Assembly (NCBI RefSeq): GCF_036053395.1
Contig: NZ_CP107942.1
Location: 1,888,501-1,952,500 of the forward strand
Direction: 5' to 3'
DNA length: 64,000 nt
Source of the DNA: Actinoplanes sp. NBC_00393
GTDB lineage: Bacteria > Actinomycetota > Actinomycetes > Mycobacteriales > Micromonosporaceae
Part shown: piece by piece, positions 16,497 through 25,234 of the stretch
Position numbering within the stretch: position 1 is the first letter of the stretch
Layout of the letters: every line of letters begins with the position of its first letter
Notes under the pieces: generated by a model
Database searches by the model: none
The model's input: only the letters and a program-made list of their open reading frames with translations
What the model was told of the DNA's origin: nothing
Translations under genes and position numbers: made by a program

Positions 16497-19400
16497 ATGG
16501 AGTGCGGCATGGTGGAGCCGGCCGGCGGGTTCGACGACCTGATGTTCCGGGATACCGTGCGCCGGCACGTCGGCGCTCCCCGTTTCGCCCGCCGTGACTG
16601 GCTCGCCGCCGAGGTGTCCGCGGCGCTCGACGACCCGCAGTGCCGGCTGGTGCTGCTCACCGGTGAGCCCGGTGCCGGCAAGAGCGGCCTGCTCGCCCAG
16701 CTCGCCGACGATCATCCGCACTGGCCGGTCTACCTGCTGCGCCGCGACCAGCGGGCGCCGCTGGCCGACGGCAGCGCCCGCTCGTTCCTGCTGCGGATCG
16801 GCTTCCAGCTGGCGGCGGCGCGGCCCGAGCTGCTCGCCGCCGACCAGGTGCGGATCACCGTGGACCAGCGGATCGGGCCGGTCGGCGAGGACGGCAGCGT
16901 GGTGGCCGCCGAGGTGCAGCGCATCCTGGGTTCGCCGTTTCATCAGGCCGTGATCGAGGTCCATCAGCAGGTCGAGGCGGCCGGCGGGGCGGTCGCCGGC
17001 GTACGGGTCGGTGAGTGGGTGGCCGACCCGCGCCGCCTCGACCTGGCCGACCTGTCCGCGATGGCACTGCTCGACCCGGCCCGGGTGCTGGCCCGTCTGG
17101 ACCCGGCCGGTCAGCTGGTGGTCCTCGTCGACGCGCTCGACGAACTGGCCGGCGCCCCCGACGCGGGTGAGTCGCTGACGGCCTGGCTGGACGCCACCGC
17201 GCTGCCCGGCAACGTGCGCGTGGTGGTGGCGTCGCGGCCGGACAGCGCGCTGCGGCGGCTGGCCGACCGGCACGGCGAGGCGGTGCGCGAGGTGCGGATC
17301 GACGCGGCCGACGTGCGGGTCCGCTCCGACCTGCGTACCTATGCGGGAACCCTGGCCGCTGAGCTCGTGGACGGCGGCGAGCGGGAGCGGTTCGTGGCGG
17401 ACGTCGTGGACAAGGCGGACGGCAACCTCGGCTACCTCGACGCACTCGGCCGGGCCGCGGACCGGGCCGAGCCGGGCGATCTGGCCGCGCTGCTGAGCCT
17501 GGACGACCTGCCGGGCGACCTGATCGCGTTGCACGCGTTCTTCCTGCGCCGGCTGCGGGCCGGGCCGGGCAGCCGTTCGGTGCTCGTCGAGGATCCGGCG
17601 AGCGGGGCGATGCTGCCGGTCGAGGCCTGGCCGGCTGTGCTCCGGCCGCTGCTGCAGACGCTGTGTGTCGCCTTCGGGCCGCTGACGATCGATCAGCTGG
17701 CCGGACTCAGCGGGACCCCGGTGCGGCACGCCGAGGTCGCTGCCGCCGTCGACCAGCTCAGCCAGTTCCTGGACCGGCGCGGCGACCGGTACGAGCTGTA
17801 CCACGCCACGTTCGCCGAGTTCATGACCGCGCCGGGCACCCGCGCCGACCCGGACACCGCCGCGCTGCACGTCGACCCGGTCGAGGCGCACGGAAGGCTG
17901 GCCCGGCGGTTGGGAGCCGGTGACATCTGGGCGCAGACCGCAGGGGACCGGGCGGAGGAACAGGCGCGTAAGGCGTACGCCCGCGATCACCTGATCGACC
18001 ACCTGGAAGCCGGCGCCCTGTGGGCGGAGCTGTTCGCGACGCTCGACGACCCGGCTTGGGTGCGCGGCCGCGCCGACCTGGATCCCAGCACCTTCGCACT
18101 CTGCGCGGACCTGGACGCGGGCCGCCGTGCGGCCGCGCGACCCGGCGTGACCGGCGACGAGGCCCTGGCGCTGCTGCCCCGGCTGTGGCGGTATTCGCTG
18201 CTGCGGCACAGCCTGTCCAGCCATGCCGACGCCTACCCGGACAGCGGCTACCTCGCGATGGCCCTGACCGGCGACGTCGACCGGGCGGTCGAACTCGCGC
18301 ACCTGATCAGCAGACCGCTGCGACGGGTCCTGGTCCTGACCCGGATCGCGGCCGCGCTCGGCCGGGCCGACGCCGAGGACGACGACGTGGCGCACCTGAT
18401 CGATCTGGCCGTCGTCGCCGCTGCTCAGGTGGTGGATCCGGACGAGCAGCGGCAGGCCGGCGCGATCGTGCTGGGCAGCTGTGGCGGCGCGTTCAGCCGG
18501 GGCGCCGGGGTGTACGCCTCGACGCTGGAGCTCCTGGAGAGCCTGATGAAGCGGCCGTCCGGGCTGACGGATCTCGTGACCTGGCTCGGCGGGCTGATCA
18601 TGCTGCTCCACCGGGCCGGCGCCGACGACGACGTCAGCCGCCTGCTCGACGACCTGCTGGGGCAGCTCAACGAGCGGGTCGACGATCCGGATCGCGGCGC
18701 CGCGCTGGCCATGCTCGTCGGGGTCGCGGTGGACATCGGCGCCGAGTCGCTGGCTCGCGAGGCGGCCGGCGCTCTCGGCCACGGCTGGGATCTGATCACG
18801 GCAGCCACCGAGCTGGCCCGGTCGCCGACCGGAAAGGAGCTGGCCGCCGAGCTGCTGACCGGGCTGGCGGAGAGCCCGGAGTTCGGCAGCGCGGATGCCG
18901 CCGCGGAATTCCATTCGCGGATGGCGACCGCATGGTCGGCCCTCGGCGACGAGTCCCGCGCCGCCGCGGCGCGGGCGGTGGCCGTCGACGAGATCCGGAC
19001 CGTGCCGCAGCCCGACGTTCCGCTCCTGGCCGGGATCGTCACCATGCTGGACGTCGCCGGCGAGCAGGACCGGCTGGAAGAGATGTGTGGATGGCTGCTC
19101 GATGTCGGCCTCGCCTCGATCCACCACCCCGAGCCCGGCGGGACGACCCAGTTCAACCTGTACGCCGTTGAGCTGATCACCCCCCTGATGGTGGCCCGCC
19201 GGCTGGACGACGCACTTACGCTGGCCCGCGCCCTGACCCCGCCGGAACGGCCTGGGGTGCTCGAGGCCCTGGCCCGCTTCCACCTGGAGTTCGGGCGGAT
19301 CGACGACGCGCTGGAGCTGGCCGACGAGACCGCCCGGGCCGAGGCGGAGACGTCGAGCCGGGTGTCGTTCGCCAGGCCGGACGACCCCCTCGAGGACGTG

Positions 19401-20813
19401 CGGAACGAGCAGCGGATCCGGTGCGCCGTGGCCGCCAAGATCGCGGCGGAGGGGGACGACGACCGCGCCCTCGGGGTCGCCCGCGGGCTGACCGACCGGT
19501 ACGCCCGGATCCACGCGGTGGCTGCCGTGGCCGAGGCCCGCGCCGCCCGGCTCACCGACGAGGACTCGGCCGCCGCCGGCGAACTGCTCGCCGAGGTGCA
19601 CCGGGAACTGCGGGTCAGCGATTGGCGCCCGGGTGACCATGTGCTGGCCGACGGCCGGCTGCGGATCCTCATCGCCGCCCGCGCGTGGGACCTGGCCGAC
19701 GAGGCGTCTTTTGACCTGGTCGAGGCGTTGCTCGCGGCGGGCGAGACGGCCCGCGCACGCCAGCTGGTCGACGCCGAGAACAGCCGCTGGGCAGTCAGCC
19801 GGCTGATCGCGCTGGACCCCGGACTCGAGGAGGTGCTCGCCAAGGCGCGGGCGGTCGACGATCCGCAGCAGCGGGCCGAGGCTCTGATCCTGGTGGCCGA
19901 CTGGCTGATCGGCAGAGAGGACGAGCGTGCCGGCGCAGTGCTGGACGAAGCGGCCGCCGAGCTGAGCCGGATCGAGACGTTCGGATTCCGGCCCACTCCC
20001 TGGCCGGACGTCTGCCGGTGCCTGCTCCGCCTCGGACGTCCCGAGCGGGCGGTGCGTCTCGCGAGTGAGCTGATCGATGTGGACGCCTACGACGGCGCTG
20101 TCGCGTTCCGGATGCTGGCTGCGGAGACCCGCAGGCGTGGCGGGCCGCTGGAGGCGACGTCCCTGCTGGCGAGGGCCGACGTGGCGGCGGCCGGGCTGGG
20201 CTGGCGCGGGGACCGGGTCCGGGCCGCCGTGCGGGCCGAGTTCGCCGCGGGCGGGGACGTCGAGCGGGCCCTGCACGGGCTGCCCGACGACTGGACGGGC
20301 GATGCGGCCCGGGCCGCCGTGGCCCAGCAGCTGGCCGAGGACGGGCAACCGCTCGCCGCGATCCACCTGCTGCCGGCCGCCGACCGCGAGTCCCGGCCCG
20401 AGGAGCACCTGGCGGTGCTCGACGCCCTGATCACCGCCGGCGAACACGAAGCCGCCGAGACGCTGGCCCGCTCGATCGAGGCGGCCACCTACCGGGCGGT
20501 CGCGCTGGCCCGGCTGGCCCGTGGCGCCTCCGCCGCAACGAAAGCGGCCGAGGCGCTCGCCGTGCTGGACGCTGTCGACGGCACCGCCGAGGAGCCGCTT
20601 GCCGCCGAGGAGGTGGGCCGGGCCCTGGTCGCCACCGGCGCGCGCGACACCCTGCTGACCGCCGTACGCGCCTGGTGGTCGACCGCAGCGGACCGCGAAC
20701 ACCTCACCGCCCGCCTGACCGCGGTGGCTCCGCTGCTCGCCGATCATCCGGCCCTCGCGGCCGAGCTGGCCGAAGCCCACCCGGCCGTCGAGGACCTGCT
20801 GCGCACCCTCTAA
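16497..20813 (+). CDS. Large STAND/NACHT-type NTPase with long helical-repeat region
   Basis: 1438 residues. A P-loop GEPGAGKS is at 56-63 and a Walker B LVVLVDALDE at 207-216, whose DALDE form is typical of NACHT/STAND NTPases. VRVVVASRPDSALRRL near 240 resembles their sensor segment, and LYHATFAEFMT near 440 resembles the winged-helix part. From about residue 500 to the end the protein is alpha-helical, rich in Ala and Leu with TPR-like periodicity (for example AGETARARQLVDAEN). There is no N-terminal effector domain: the protein begins only about 50 residues before the P-loop. STAND proteins are ATP-driven switches, several of which act in phage defence or signalling; which applies here is unknown. 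ATG 16509 with GGAG upstream is an alternative start. Its stop interlocks with that of helR. Confidence 0.8.
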   Translation: MECGMVEPAGGFDDLMFRDTVRRHVGAPRFARRDWLAAEVSAALDDPQCRLVLLTGEPGAGKSGLLAQLADDHPHWPVYLLRRDQRAPLADGSARSFLLRIGFQLAAARPELLAADQVRITVDQRIGPVGEDGSVVAAEVQRILGSPFHQAVIEVHQQVEAAGGAVAGVRVGEWVADPRRLDLADLSAMALLDPARVLARLDPAGQLVVLVDALDELAGAPDAGESLTAWLDATALPGNVRVVVASRPDSALRRLADRHGEAVREVRIDAADVRVRSDLRTYAGTLAAELVDGGERERFVADVVDKADGNLGYLDALGRAADRAEPGDLAALLSLDDLPGDLIALHAFFLRRLRAGPGSRSVLVEDPASGAMLPVEAWPAVLRPLLQTLCVAFGPLTIDQLAGLSGTPVRHAEVAAAVDQLSQFLDRRGDRYELYHATFAEFMTAPGTRADPDTAALHVDPVEAHGRLARRLGAGDIWAQTAGDRAEEQARKAYARDHLIDHLEAGALWAELFATLDDPAWVRGRADLDPSTFALCADLDAGRRAAARPGVTGDEALALLPRLWRYSLLRHSLSSHADAYPDSGYLAMALTGDVDRAVELAHLISRPLRRVLVLTRIAAALGRADAEDDDVAHLIDLAVVAAAQVVDPDEQRQAGAIVLGSCGGAFSRGAGVYASTLELLESLMKRPSGLTDLVTWLGGLIMLLHRAGADDDVSRLLDDLLGQLNERVDDPDRGAALAMLVGVAVDIGAESLAREAAGALGHGWDLITAATELARSPTGKELAAELLTGLAESPEFGSADAAAEFHSRMATAWSALGDESRAAAARAVAVDEIRTVPQPDVPLLAGIVTMLDVAGEQDRLEEMCGWLLDVGLASIHHPEPGGTTQFNLYAVELITPLMVARRLDDALTLARALTPPERPGVLEALARFHLEFGRIDDALELADETARAEAETSSRVSFARPDDPLEDVRNEQRIRCAVAAKIAAEGDDDRALGVARGLTDRYARIHAVAAVAEARAARLTDEDSAAAGELLAEVHRELRVSDWRPGDHVLADGRLRILIAARAWDLADEASFDLVEALLAAGETARARQLVDAENSRWAVSRLIALDPGLEEVLAKARAVDDPQQRAEALILVADWLIGREDERAGAVLDEAAAELSRIETFGFRPTPWPDVCRCLLRLGRPERAVRLASELIDVDAYDGAVAFRMLAAETRRRGGPLEATSLLARADVAAAGLGWRGDRVRAAVRAEFAAGGDVERALHGLPDDWTGDAARAAVAQQLAEDGQPLAAIHLLPAADRESRPEEHLAVLDALITAGEHEAAETLARSIEAATYRAVALARLARGASAATKAAEALAVLDAVDGTAEEPLAAEEVGRALVATGARDTLLTAVRAWWSTAADREHLTARLTAVAPLLADHPALAAELAEAHPAVEDLLRTL

Positions 20814-22936
20814 CCGGTCAGCACGACCAGTTCCCGGGTGGCCCGGGTCATCGCCACGTACCGGTCCACCGCCCCTTCGATGCCGACGCCGAAGTCGTCC
20901 GGGTCGACGACCACGACCAGGTCGAACTCGAGGCCCTTGGACAGTTCCGGGGTCAGCGACCGGATCCGGTCGGTCCCGGGGAACGCCGGGTGGCCGATGA
21001 CGCAGGCGATCCCTTCCTCGTTCGCGGCCAGCCAGGCGTTCAGGATTGCGTCCAGCTCGCTGATCGGGCCGTGCCGGACCGGCACACCGCTGCTGCGGAT
21101 CGAGGTCGGCACGTTGGCGTCCGGCAGGGCGGCCCGGATGGCCGGTTCCGCTGCCGCCATGACTTCCGAAGGCGTGCGGTAGTTGATGCTCAGCGACGCC
21201 AGCTCCACCTGCTCGATCCCGGCCCGTGCCAGGCGTTCCCGCCACGACTCGGTGAACCCGTGCCGGGCCTGCGCGCGGTCGCCGACGATGGTGAAACTGC
21301 GCGACGGGCAGCGCAGCAGCAGCATCTGCCACTGCGCGTCGGTCAGCTCCTGCGCCTCGTCCACGACGATGTGCGCGAACGGGCCGGCCAGCAGGTCCGG
21401 TTCGGCGCTGCCCAGCGCGGCCGAGTCGACCAGGACGTCCTGGAAGTCCTCGCCGTGCAGCATGCTGAGCAGGCCCATCCCGTACTCGTCGTCGGCGTGC
21501 TCGCGCAGGTCGTCGACCACCCGCAGCTTGCGTTCGCGCTCGGCGGTGACGGCCGCCTCGTGGCGGTGCCGGCGGCGGGTCTCCTCCGGGTCGCCGAGCC
21601 GCTGGCGGGCCGCGTCCAGCAGCGGCAGGTCGTCGACCGTCCACGCCCGGGGGTCCGGGCGCTGCAGGGCGCGGATCTCGTCGGTGCTCAGCCAGGGCGC
21701 GCATTTGCGCAGGTAGGCCGGGACCGACCAGAGGTCGGCGACCACGTCGGCGGCCTCCAGCAGCGGCCAGGCACGGTTGAACGCCGTACGCAGATCCCGG
21801 TTTCCGCGCAGCGACACCTCGTGCTTGTCGGCGAGGATCGTGAGCAGCTCCTCCCAGACCAGCTCACGGGCCTCGTTGTGCGGGACGCCGGCCTCGGCCG
21901 CCTCGAACGCCAGCGCCCAGTCCGCGGCGGTCACCCGGATGTCGGCGTCCTCGGTCTCGACGGTCAGGCCCTTGGCGGGCGGCTCCTCGTAGAACCGCAC
22001 GGCCGCCTCGATCGCCCGGACCAGCCCGGCCGACGACTTCAGCCGGGACACCTCCGGGTCGGTCTCGCCCGCCGCGGTAGCGCCCTCGGCGACCAGATCG
22101 CGCAGCGTGCAGGTCTGCACGTCCTCCTCGCCGAGGTTGGGCAGCACGTCGGCGACGTAGTTCAGGTACGGCTGGTGCGGGCCGACGAACAGCACGCCGC
22201 CGCGGCGCTGGTTCAGGCGCGGGTCGTGGTAGAGCAGGTAGGCCGTACGGTGCAGGGCCACCACGGTCTTGCCCGTGCCCGGCCCGCCGTCCACGATCAG
22301 CGCGCCCTGCGACCCGGCCCGGATGATCGCGTCCTGGTCGGCCTGGATGGTGCCGAGCACGTCACGCATCTTCGGCGAACGGTTGGTGCCCAGGCTGGCG
22401 ATGAACGCGGACTGGTCGTCGAGCGAGGCGTGGTGCCCCTCGAACTCGTCGGCGGCGAACACCTCGTCCCAGTAGTCGGTGATCCGGCCCCGCGTCCACC
22501 GGTACCGGCGGCGGCTGACCAGGCCCATCGGGTTGGCGTGGGTGGCGCCGAAGAACGGCTCGGCGGCCGGCGACCGCCAGTCGAGCAGCAGCCGGCCACC
22601 CTCGCCGTCGGTCAGGCCGAGCCGCCCGATGTACACCGGCGGCGATCCGTCCGCGGGCACCATGTGCCCCAGACAAAGATCAAGACCGAACCGGCGCAGC
22701 GTACGCAGGCGCGCGGTCAACCGGTGCACCTCGTTGTCCCGCTCGACGGCGTGCCCGAGCTCCCCGGCCGGCGCCTGGCGCGCGGCGTGCAGGCGGGCGG
22801 TGAGATCGGCGTACGTCTGCTCCAGGCTCGCGGCCATCGCCGCGAAGTGCTTCTCGTCCTCGGCGATCAACGCCGGCTCGGCCTTCGCGGCCAGGTTCTC
22901 CGGAAGGTGGAACACGCTGGTGGTCAGTGGGTTCAC
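20810..22936 (-). CDS. helR: HelR, RNA polymerase-binding helicase-like protein (rifamycin protection)
   Basis: 708 residues, superfamily-1 (UvrD/HelD-like). The N-terminus is a coiled-coil arm (EDEKHFAAMAASLEQTYADL to about residue 85). The motor motifs are GGPGTGKT at 217-224, VVDEAQELTDAQWQML (motif II), INYRTPSEV (motif IV region), SKGLEFDLVVVVDP (motif V) and YVAMTRATRELVVL (motif VI). HelD/HelR proteins insert arms into the channels of RNA polymerase to recycle stalled enzyme; actinobacterial HelR displaces rifamycins and gives tolerance. A rifamycin-associated element lies 54 bp upstream of the ATG, which is what separates HelR from other HelD paralogues. Its stop codon overlaps that of the convergent NTPase by 4 bp. 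Confidence 0.9.
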   Translation of the reverse strand: MNPLTTSVFHLPENLAAKAEPALIAEDEKHFAAMAASLEQTYADLTARLHAARQAPAGELGHAVERDNEVHRLTARLRTLRRFGLDLCLGHMVPADGSPPVYIGRLGLTDGEGGRLLLDWRSPAAEPFFGATHANPMGLVSRRRYRWTRGRITDYWDEVFAADEFEGHHASLDDQSAFIASLGTNRSPKMRDVLGTIQADQDAIIRAGSQGALIVDGGPGTGKTVVALHRTAYLLYHDPRLNQRRGGVLFVGPHQPYLNYVADVLPNLGEEDVQTCTLRDLVAEGATAAGETDPEVSRLKSSAGLVRAIEAAVRFYEEPPAKGLTVETEDADIRVTAADWALAFEAAEAGVPHNEARELVWEELLTILADKHEVSLRGNRDLRTAFNRAWPLLEAADVVADLWSVPAYLRKCAPWLSTDEIRALQRPDPRAWTVDDLPLLDAARQRLGDPEETRRRHRHEAAVTAERERKLRVVDDLREHADDEYGMGLLSMLHGEDFQDVLVDSAALGSAEPDLLAGPFAHIVVDEAQELTDAQWQMLLLRCPSRSFTIVGDRAQARHGFTESWRERLARAGIEQVELASLSINYRTPSEVMAAAEPAIRAALPDANVPTSIRSSGVPVRHGPISELDAILNAWLAANEEGIACVIGHPAFPGTDRIRSLTPELSKGLEFDLVVVVDPDDFGVGIEGAVDRYVAMTRATRELVVLTG

Positions 22937-22990
22937 GCGGTTGAGCTCCGATCCAGGTCGCCTATGAGCAGCGATTTTGCGCCCTGACCC

Positions 22991-23009
22991 GGGTCTTGCG
23001 GCAAGCCCC
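22991..23009 (-). promoter_or_regulatory. Rifamycin-associated element (RAE) upstream of helR
   Basis: GGGTCTTGCGGCAAGCCCC is a 19-bp near-perfect inverted repeat matching the remembered RAE consensus GGGGCTTGCGGCAAGGCCC at 17 of 19 positions. RAEs drive rifamycin-inducible expression of resistance genes in actinomycetes. Just upstream of it relative to helR is the palindrome GCTATAGC (23017-23024), which can serve as a -10 box on either strand. Confidence 0.85.
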
Positions 23010-23035
23010 CCACTCTGCTATAGCTTAGAAATGGA

Positions 23036-23057
23036 GGGAGCGGTGGCTCCCTTTTTT
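23036..23057. terminator. Hairpin terminator downstream of the EEP hydrolase gene
   Basis: A six-base-pair GC stem (GGGAGC, loop GGTG, GCTCCC at 23036-23051) is followed on the plus strand by six T residues. It begins 11 bp beyond the stop of the minus-strand hydrolase gene. On the minus strand the following bases are TCCATTTCT, a weaker U-tract, so the structure may act in both directions and insulate helR from read-through. Confidence 0.6.
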
Positions 23058-23067
23058 GCTGCCCTGA

Positions 23068-23868
23068 TCAGCCGCGCCAGCGCAGGTCGGCGACGACTGC
23101 CCGGTGATCGGAGGGGTGTATGCCGCCGATCGGGTCGCCGGCGATCTGCACGCCCTCCACGAGCACGTGCTGGTCTTCGCGGCCGGGCCGGAAGAAGATG
23201 TGGTCGATGCGCTGATCGACCATCTGCGGGCCGGCCTCCAGCGGCGCCGAGGGGTGGGTCGACGGCAGGGTGATCGCGTCCGGGGCGCCACCACCCGCGA
23301 TCCAGGCGTCGGTGAGCACGTCGCCGACGCCGCGCAGCACCGGGGAGTCGACCGCGGCGTTCAGGTCGCCCATCAGCAGTACCGGGCACGGCCCGTCGAA
23401 GCGCGGGTCGGTGGCCAGGCCGGCGATGAAGTCGCCCTGCGCGATGCGGTCGTCGGTGTACGGAACGCCGTAGTCCAGGCAGGCCGCCACGATCGGCAGC
23501 GGGCCCGCCGGATGCTCGACCCGCACGGTCAGCGCGACCGGGTCCCAGCTGCGGTGCCGGGCCGGCATCACCGGGGCCTCGTGGTCGAGGATCGGCCAGC
23601 GGCTGAGCACGGCGATGCCCAGATCGAAGCCGGCCTGGTCCGGCGCCGGCGGGTACGACGGTGAGGCGAACACGGCGTGCATGCCCAGTTCCTCGGCGAG
23701 CTGATGCGCCTGGCTCGTGCCGTCACCGGCCCAGACCTCCTGCAACGCCACCAAGTCCGGCCGGAGCCGGTCCAGAGTGGCCAGGATGCCGGGCTGCCGG
23801 TCGTCCCAGCGCGGACCGAAGCGCCACCAGAGGTTCCACGTCATCGCTCGAAGTGTGTTGTCGGCCAT
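23068..23868 (-). CDS. Endonuclease/exonuclease/phosphatase-family hydrolase
   Basis: 266 residues from ATG 23868. Motifs of the EEP (DNase I-like) fold in order: RAMTWNLWWRF (metal-associated Asn), LVALQEVWAG (metal ligand Glu), LLMGDLNAAVDSP (catalytic GDxN) and IHPSDHRAVVADL (SDHR, catalytic His). There is no signal peptide, so it is probably cytoplasmic. The family covers nucleases, sphingomyelinases and phosphodiesterases; the sequence does not tell which. It is divergent from the MerR gene with only 36 bp between start codons, so the promoters must overlap and the MerR protein may also influence this gene. Confidence 0.9.
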   Translation of the reverse strand: MADNTLRAMTWNLWWRFGPRWDDRQPGILATLDRLRPDLVALQEVWAGDGTSQAHQLAEELGMHAVFASPSYPPAPDQAGFDLGIAVLSRWPILDHEAPVMPARHRSWDPVALTVRVEHPAGPLPIVAACLDYGVPYTDDRIAQGDFIAGLATDPRFDGPCPVLLMGDLNAAVDSPVLRGVGDVLTDAWIAGGGAPDAITLPSTHPSAPLEAGPQMVDQRIDHIFFRPGREDQHVLVEGVQIAGDPIGGIHPSDHRAVVADLRWRG

Positions 23869-23904
23869 GGGGCTAACCTCCCCGGCCCCACGTACGGTGA
23901 AACG

Positions 23905-24276
23905 ATGCGGATCGGCGAGCTGGCGCGGCGCAGCGGGGTGAGCGAGCGGTCCCTGCGCTACTACGAGACCCAGGGGCTGCTGACCTCCGAGCGCACCCCC
24001 GGCGGCCACCGGGAGTACGGGGAGTGGGCCGTCGACCGGGTGATCCGGATCCAGATCCTCTACGCCGCCGGCCTCAACAGCAGGACCATCGCCGGGATGC
24101 TGCCCTGCATGCGCGACACGGACGGCGGGCCCAGCGAGATCGCCACCCAGCGGCTCGTCGACGACCTGCTGGCCGAGCGGGACCGCATCGACACCCTGAT
24201 CGGCAACCTGGTCCGGTCCCGCGAGGTTCTCGACGAGGTGATCGGCACCGCGTCGGAGGCGGTGAAACCGCGCTGA
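23905..24276 (+). CDS. MerR-family transcriptional regulator
   Basis: 123 residues from ATG 23905. MRIGELARRSGVSERSLRYY is the classic MerR winged HTH, followed by ETQGLLTSERTPGGHREYGE and a dimerisation helix (DDLLAERDRIDTLIGNLVRS). There is no cysteine pattern for metal sensing (only one Cys, in LPCMRDTD), so it is more like the small-molecule or drug-responding MerR proteins. It lies 37 bp before a drug-type ABC exporter on the same strand and probably controls it and possibly the divergent hydrolase. Confidence 0.92.
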   Translation: MRIGELARRSGVSERSLRYYETQGLLTSERTPGGHREYGEWAVDRVIRIQILYAAGLNSRTIAGMLPCMRDTDGGPSEIATQRLVDDLLAERDRIDTLIGNLVRSREVLDEVIGTASEAVKPR

Positions 24277-24313
24277 AACCGCCGTGATCCGCCCCGGCGG
24301 CAGGGTCACGGCC

Positions 24314-25234
24314 ATGACGAACACAGCGATCGCGGTGAGCGGGCTTCGCCGGTCGTACGGCAGCCACCTCGTTCTCGACGGAATCGACCTGCGGGTGCCC
24401 GAGGGCTCCGTCTTCGCGCTGCTCGGGCCGAACGGCGCCGGCAAGACCACGACGGTCCAGATCCTGTCCACCCTGATCCGCGCCGACGCCGGCGAGGTCA
24501 GCATCTGCGGGCACGACGTGGTCCGCGACGCCGACCGGGTCCGGGCGGTGATCGGGGTGACCGGCCAGTTCTCCGCCGTCGACGACTTCCTGACCGGCGC
24601 GGAGAACCTGCGGTTGATGGCCGACCTGCACCACCTGGACCGGGCGACGGGCCGGCGGCGGATCGGAGAGCTGCTCGACCGCTTCGGTCTGGGGGAGGCG
24701 GCGGACCGGCCGGCGGTGGCCTACTCGGGCGGCATGCGGCGCAAACTCGACCTCGCGATGGGCCTGCTCGGCGACCCGCGGGTGATCTTCCTGGACGAGC
24801 CGACCACCGGCCTCGACCCGCGCAGCCGCCGCGACATGTGGCAGATCGTGCGGGACCTGGTCGGCACCGGGGTCACGGTCCTGCTCACCACCCAGTACCT
24901 GGAGGAGGCGGACCAGCTCGCCGACCGGATCGTCCTGCTCGACGCCGGCCGGATCGTCGCCGAGGGCACCCCGGCGGAGCTGAAACGCCTCGTCCCGGGC
25001 GGGCACGTCGAGCTGCGGTTCGCGAGCGAGCACGAGCTGGCCGCGGCGGCCGCGGTGCTGGGCGTCGCACCGGATCCGGGCGGGGAGCCGCTGGTGCTGC
25101 GGGTGCCGGGTGAGGGGGACGTCCGGTCGCTGAAGCTGCTGCTCGACCGGCTGGAAGCGGCCGCCGTCGAGGTGGACGGGTTGAGTGTGCACACGCCGGA
25201 CCTGGACGACGTGTTCCTGGCGGTGACGGCATGA
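24314..25234 (+). CDS. ABC transporter ATP-binding protein, DrrA type
   Basis: 306 residues from ATG 24314. Walker A GPNGAGKT at 38-45, signature YSGGM at 137-141 (degenerate LSGGQ, as in DrrA), Walker B VIFLDEP at 157-163, and TTGLDPRSRRD. The C-terminal 80 residues (GGHVELRFASEHELAAAAAV, TPDLDDVFLAVTA) match the DrrA-type regulatory tail. DrrAB exporters pump out antibiotics such as anthracyclines. Its stop overlaps the ATG of the permease (ATGA at 25231), so subunits are made in coupled fashion. The upstream MerR gene is the likely regulator. Substrate unknown. Confidence 0.94.
   Translation: MTNTAIAVSGLRRSYGSHLVLDGIDLRVPEGSVFALLGPNGAGKTTTVQILSTLIRADAGEVSICGHDVVRDADRVRAVIGVTGQFSAVDDFLTGAENLRLMADLHHLDRATGRRRIGELLDRFGLGEAADRPAVAYSGGMRRKLDLAMGLLGDPRVIFLDEPTTGLDPRSRRDMWQIVRDLVGTGVTVLLTTQYLEEADQLADRIVLLDAGRIVAEGTPAELKRLVPGGHVELRFASEHELAAAAAVLGVAPDPGGEPLVLRVPGEGDVRSLKLLLDRLEAAAVEVDGLSVHTPDLDDVFLAVTA

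Noticed and set aside
16440..21704. Very long minus-strand frame antisense to the STAND NTPase
   Set aside because: A GC-bias shadow: no domain signature, and the plus strand carries complete Walker motifs.
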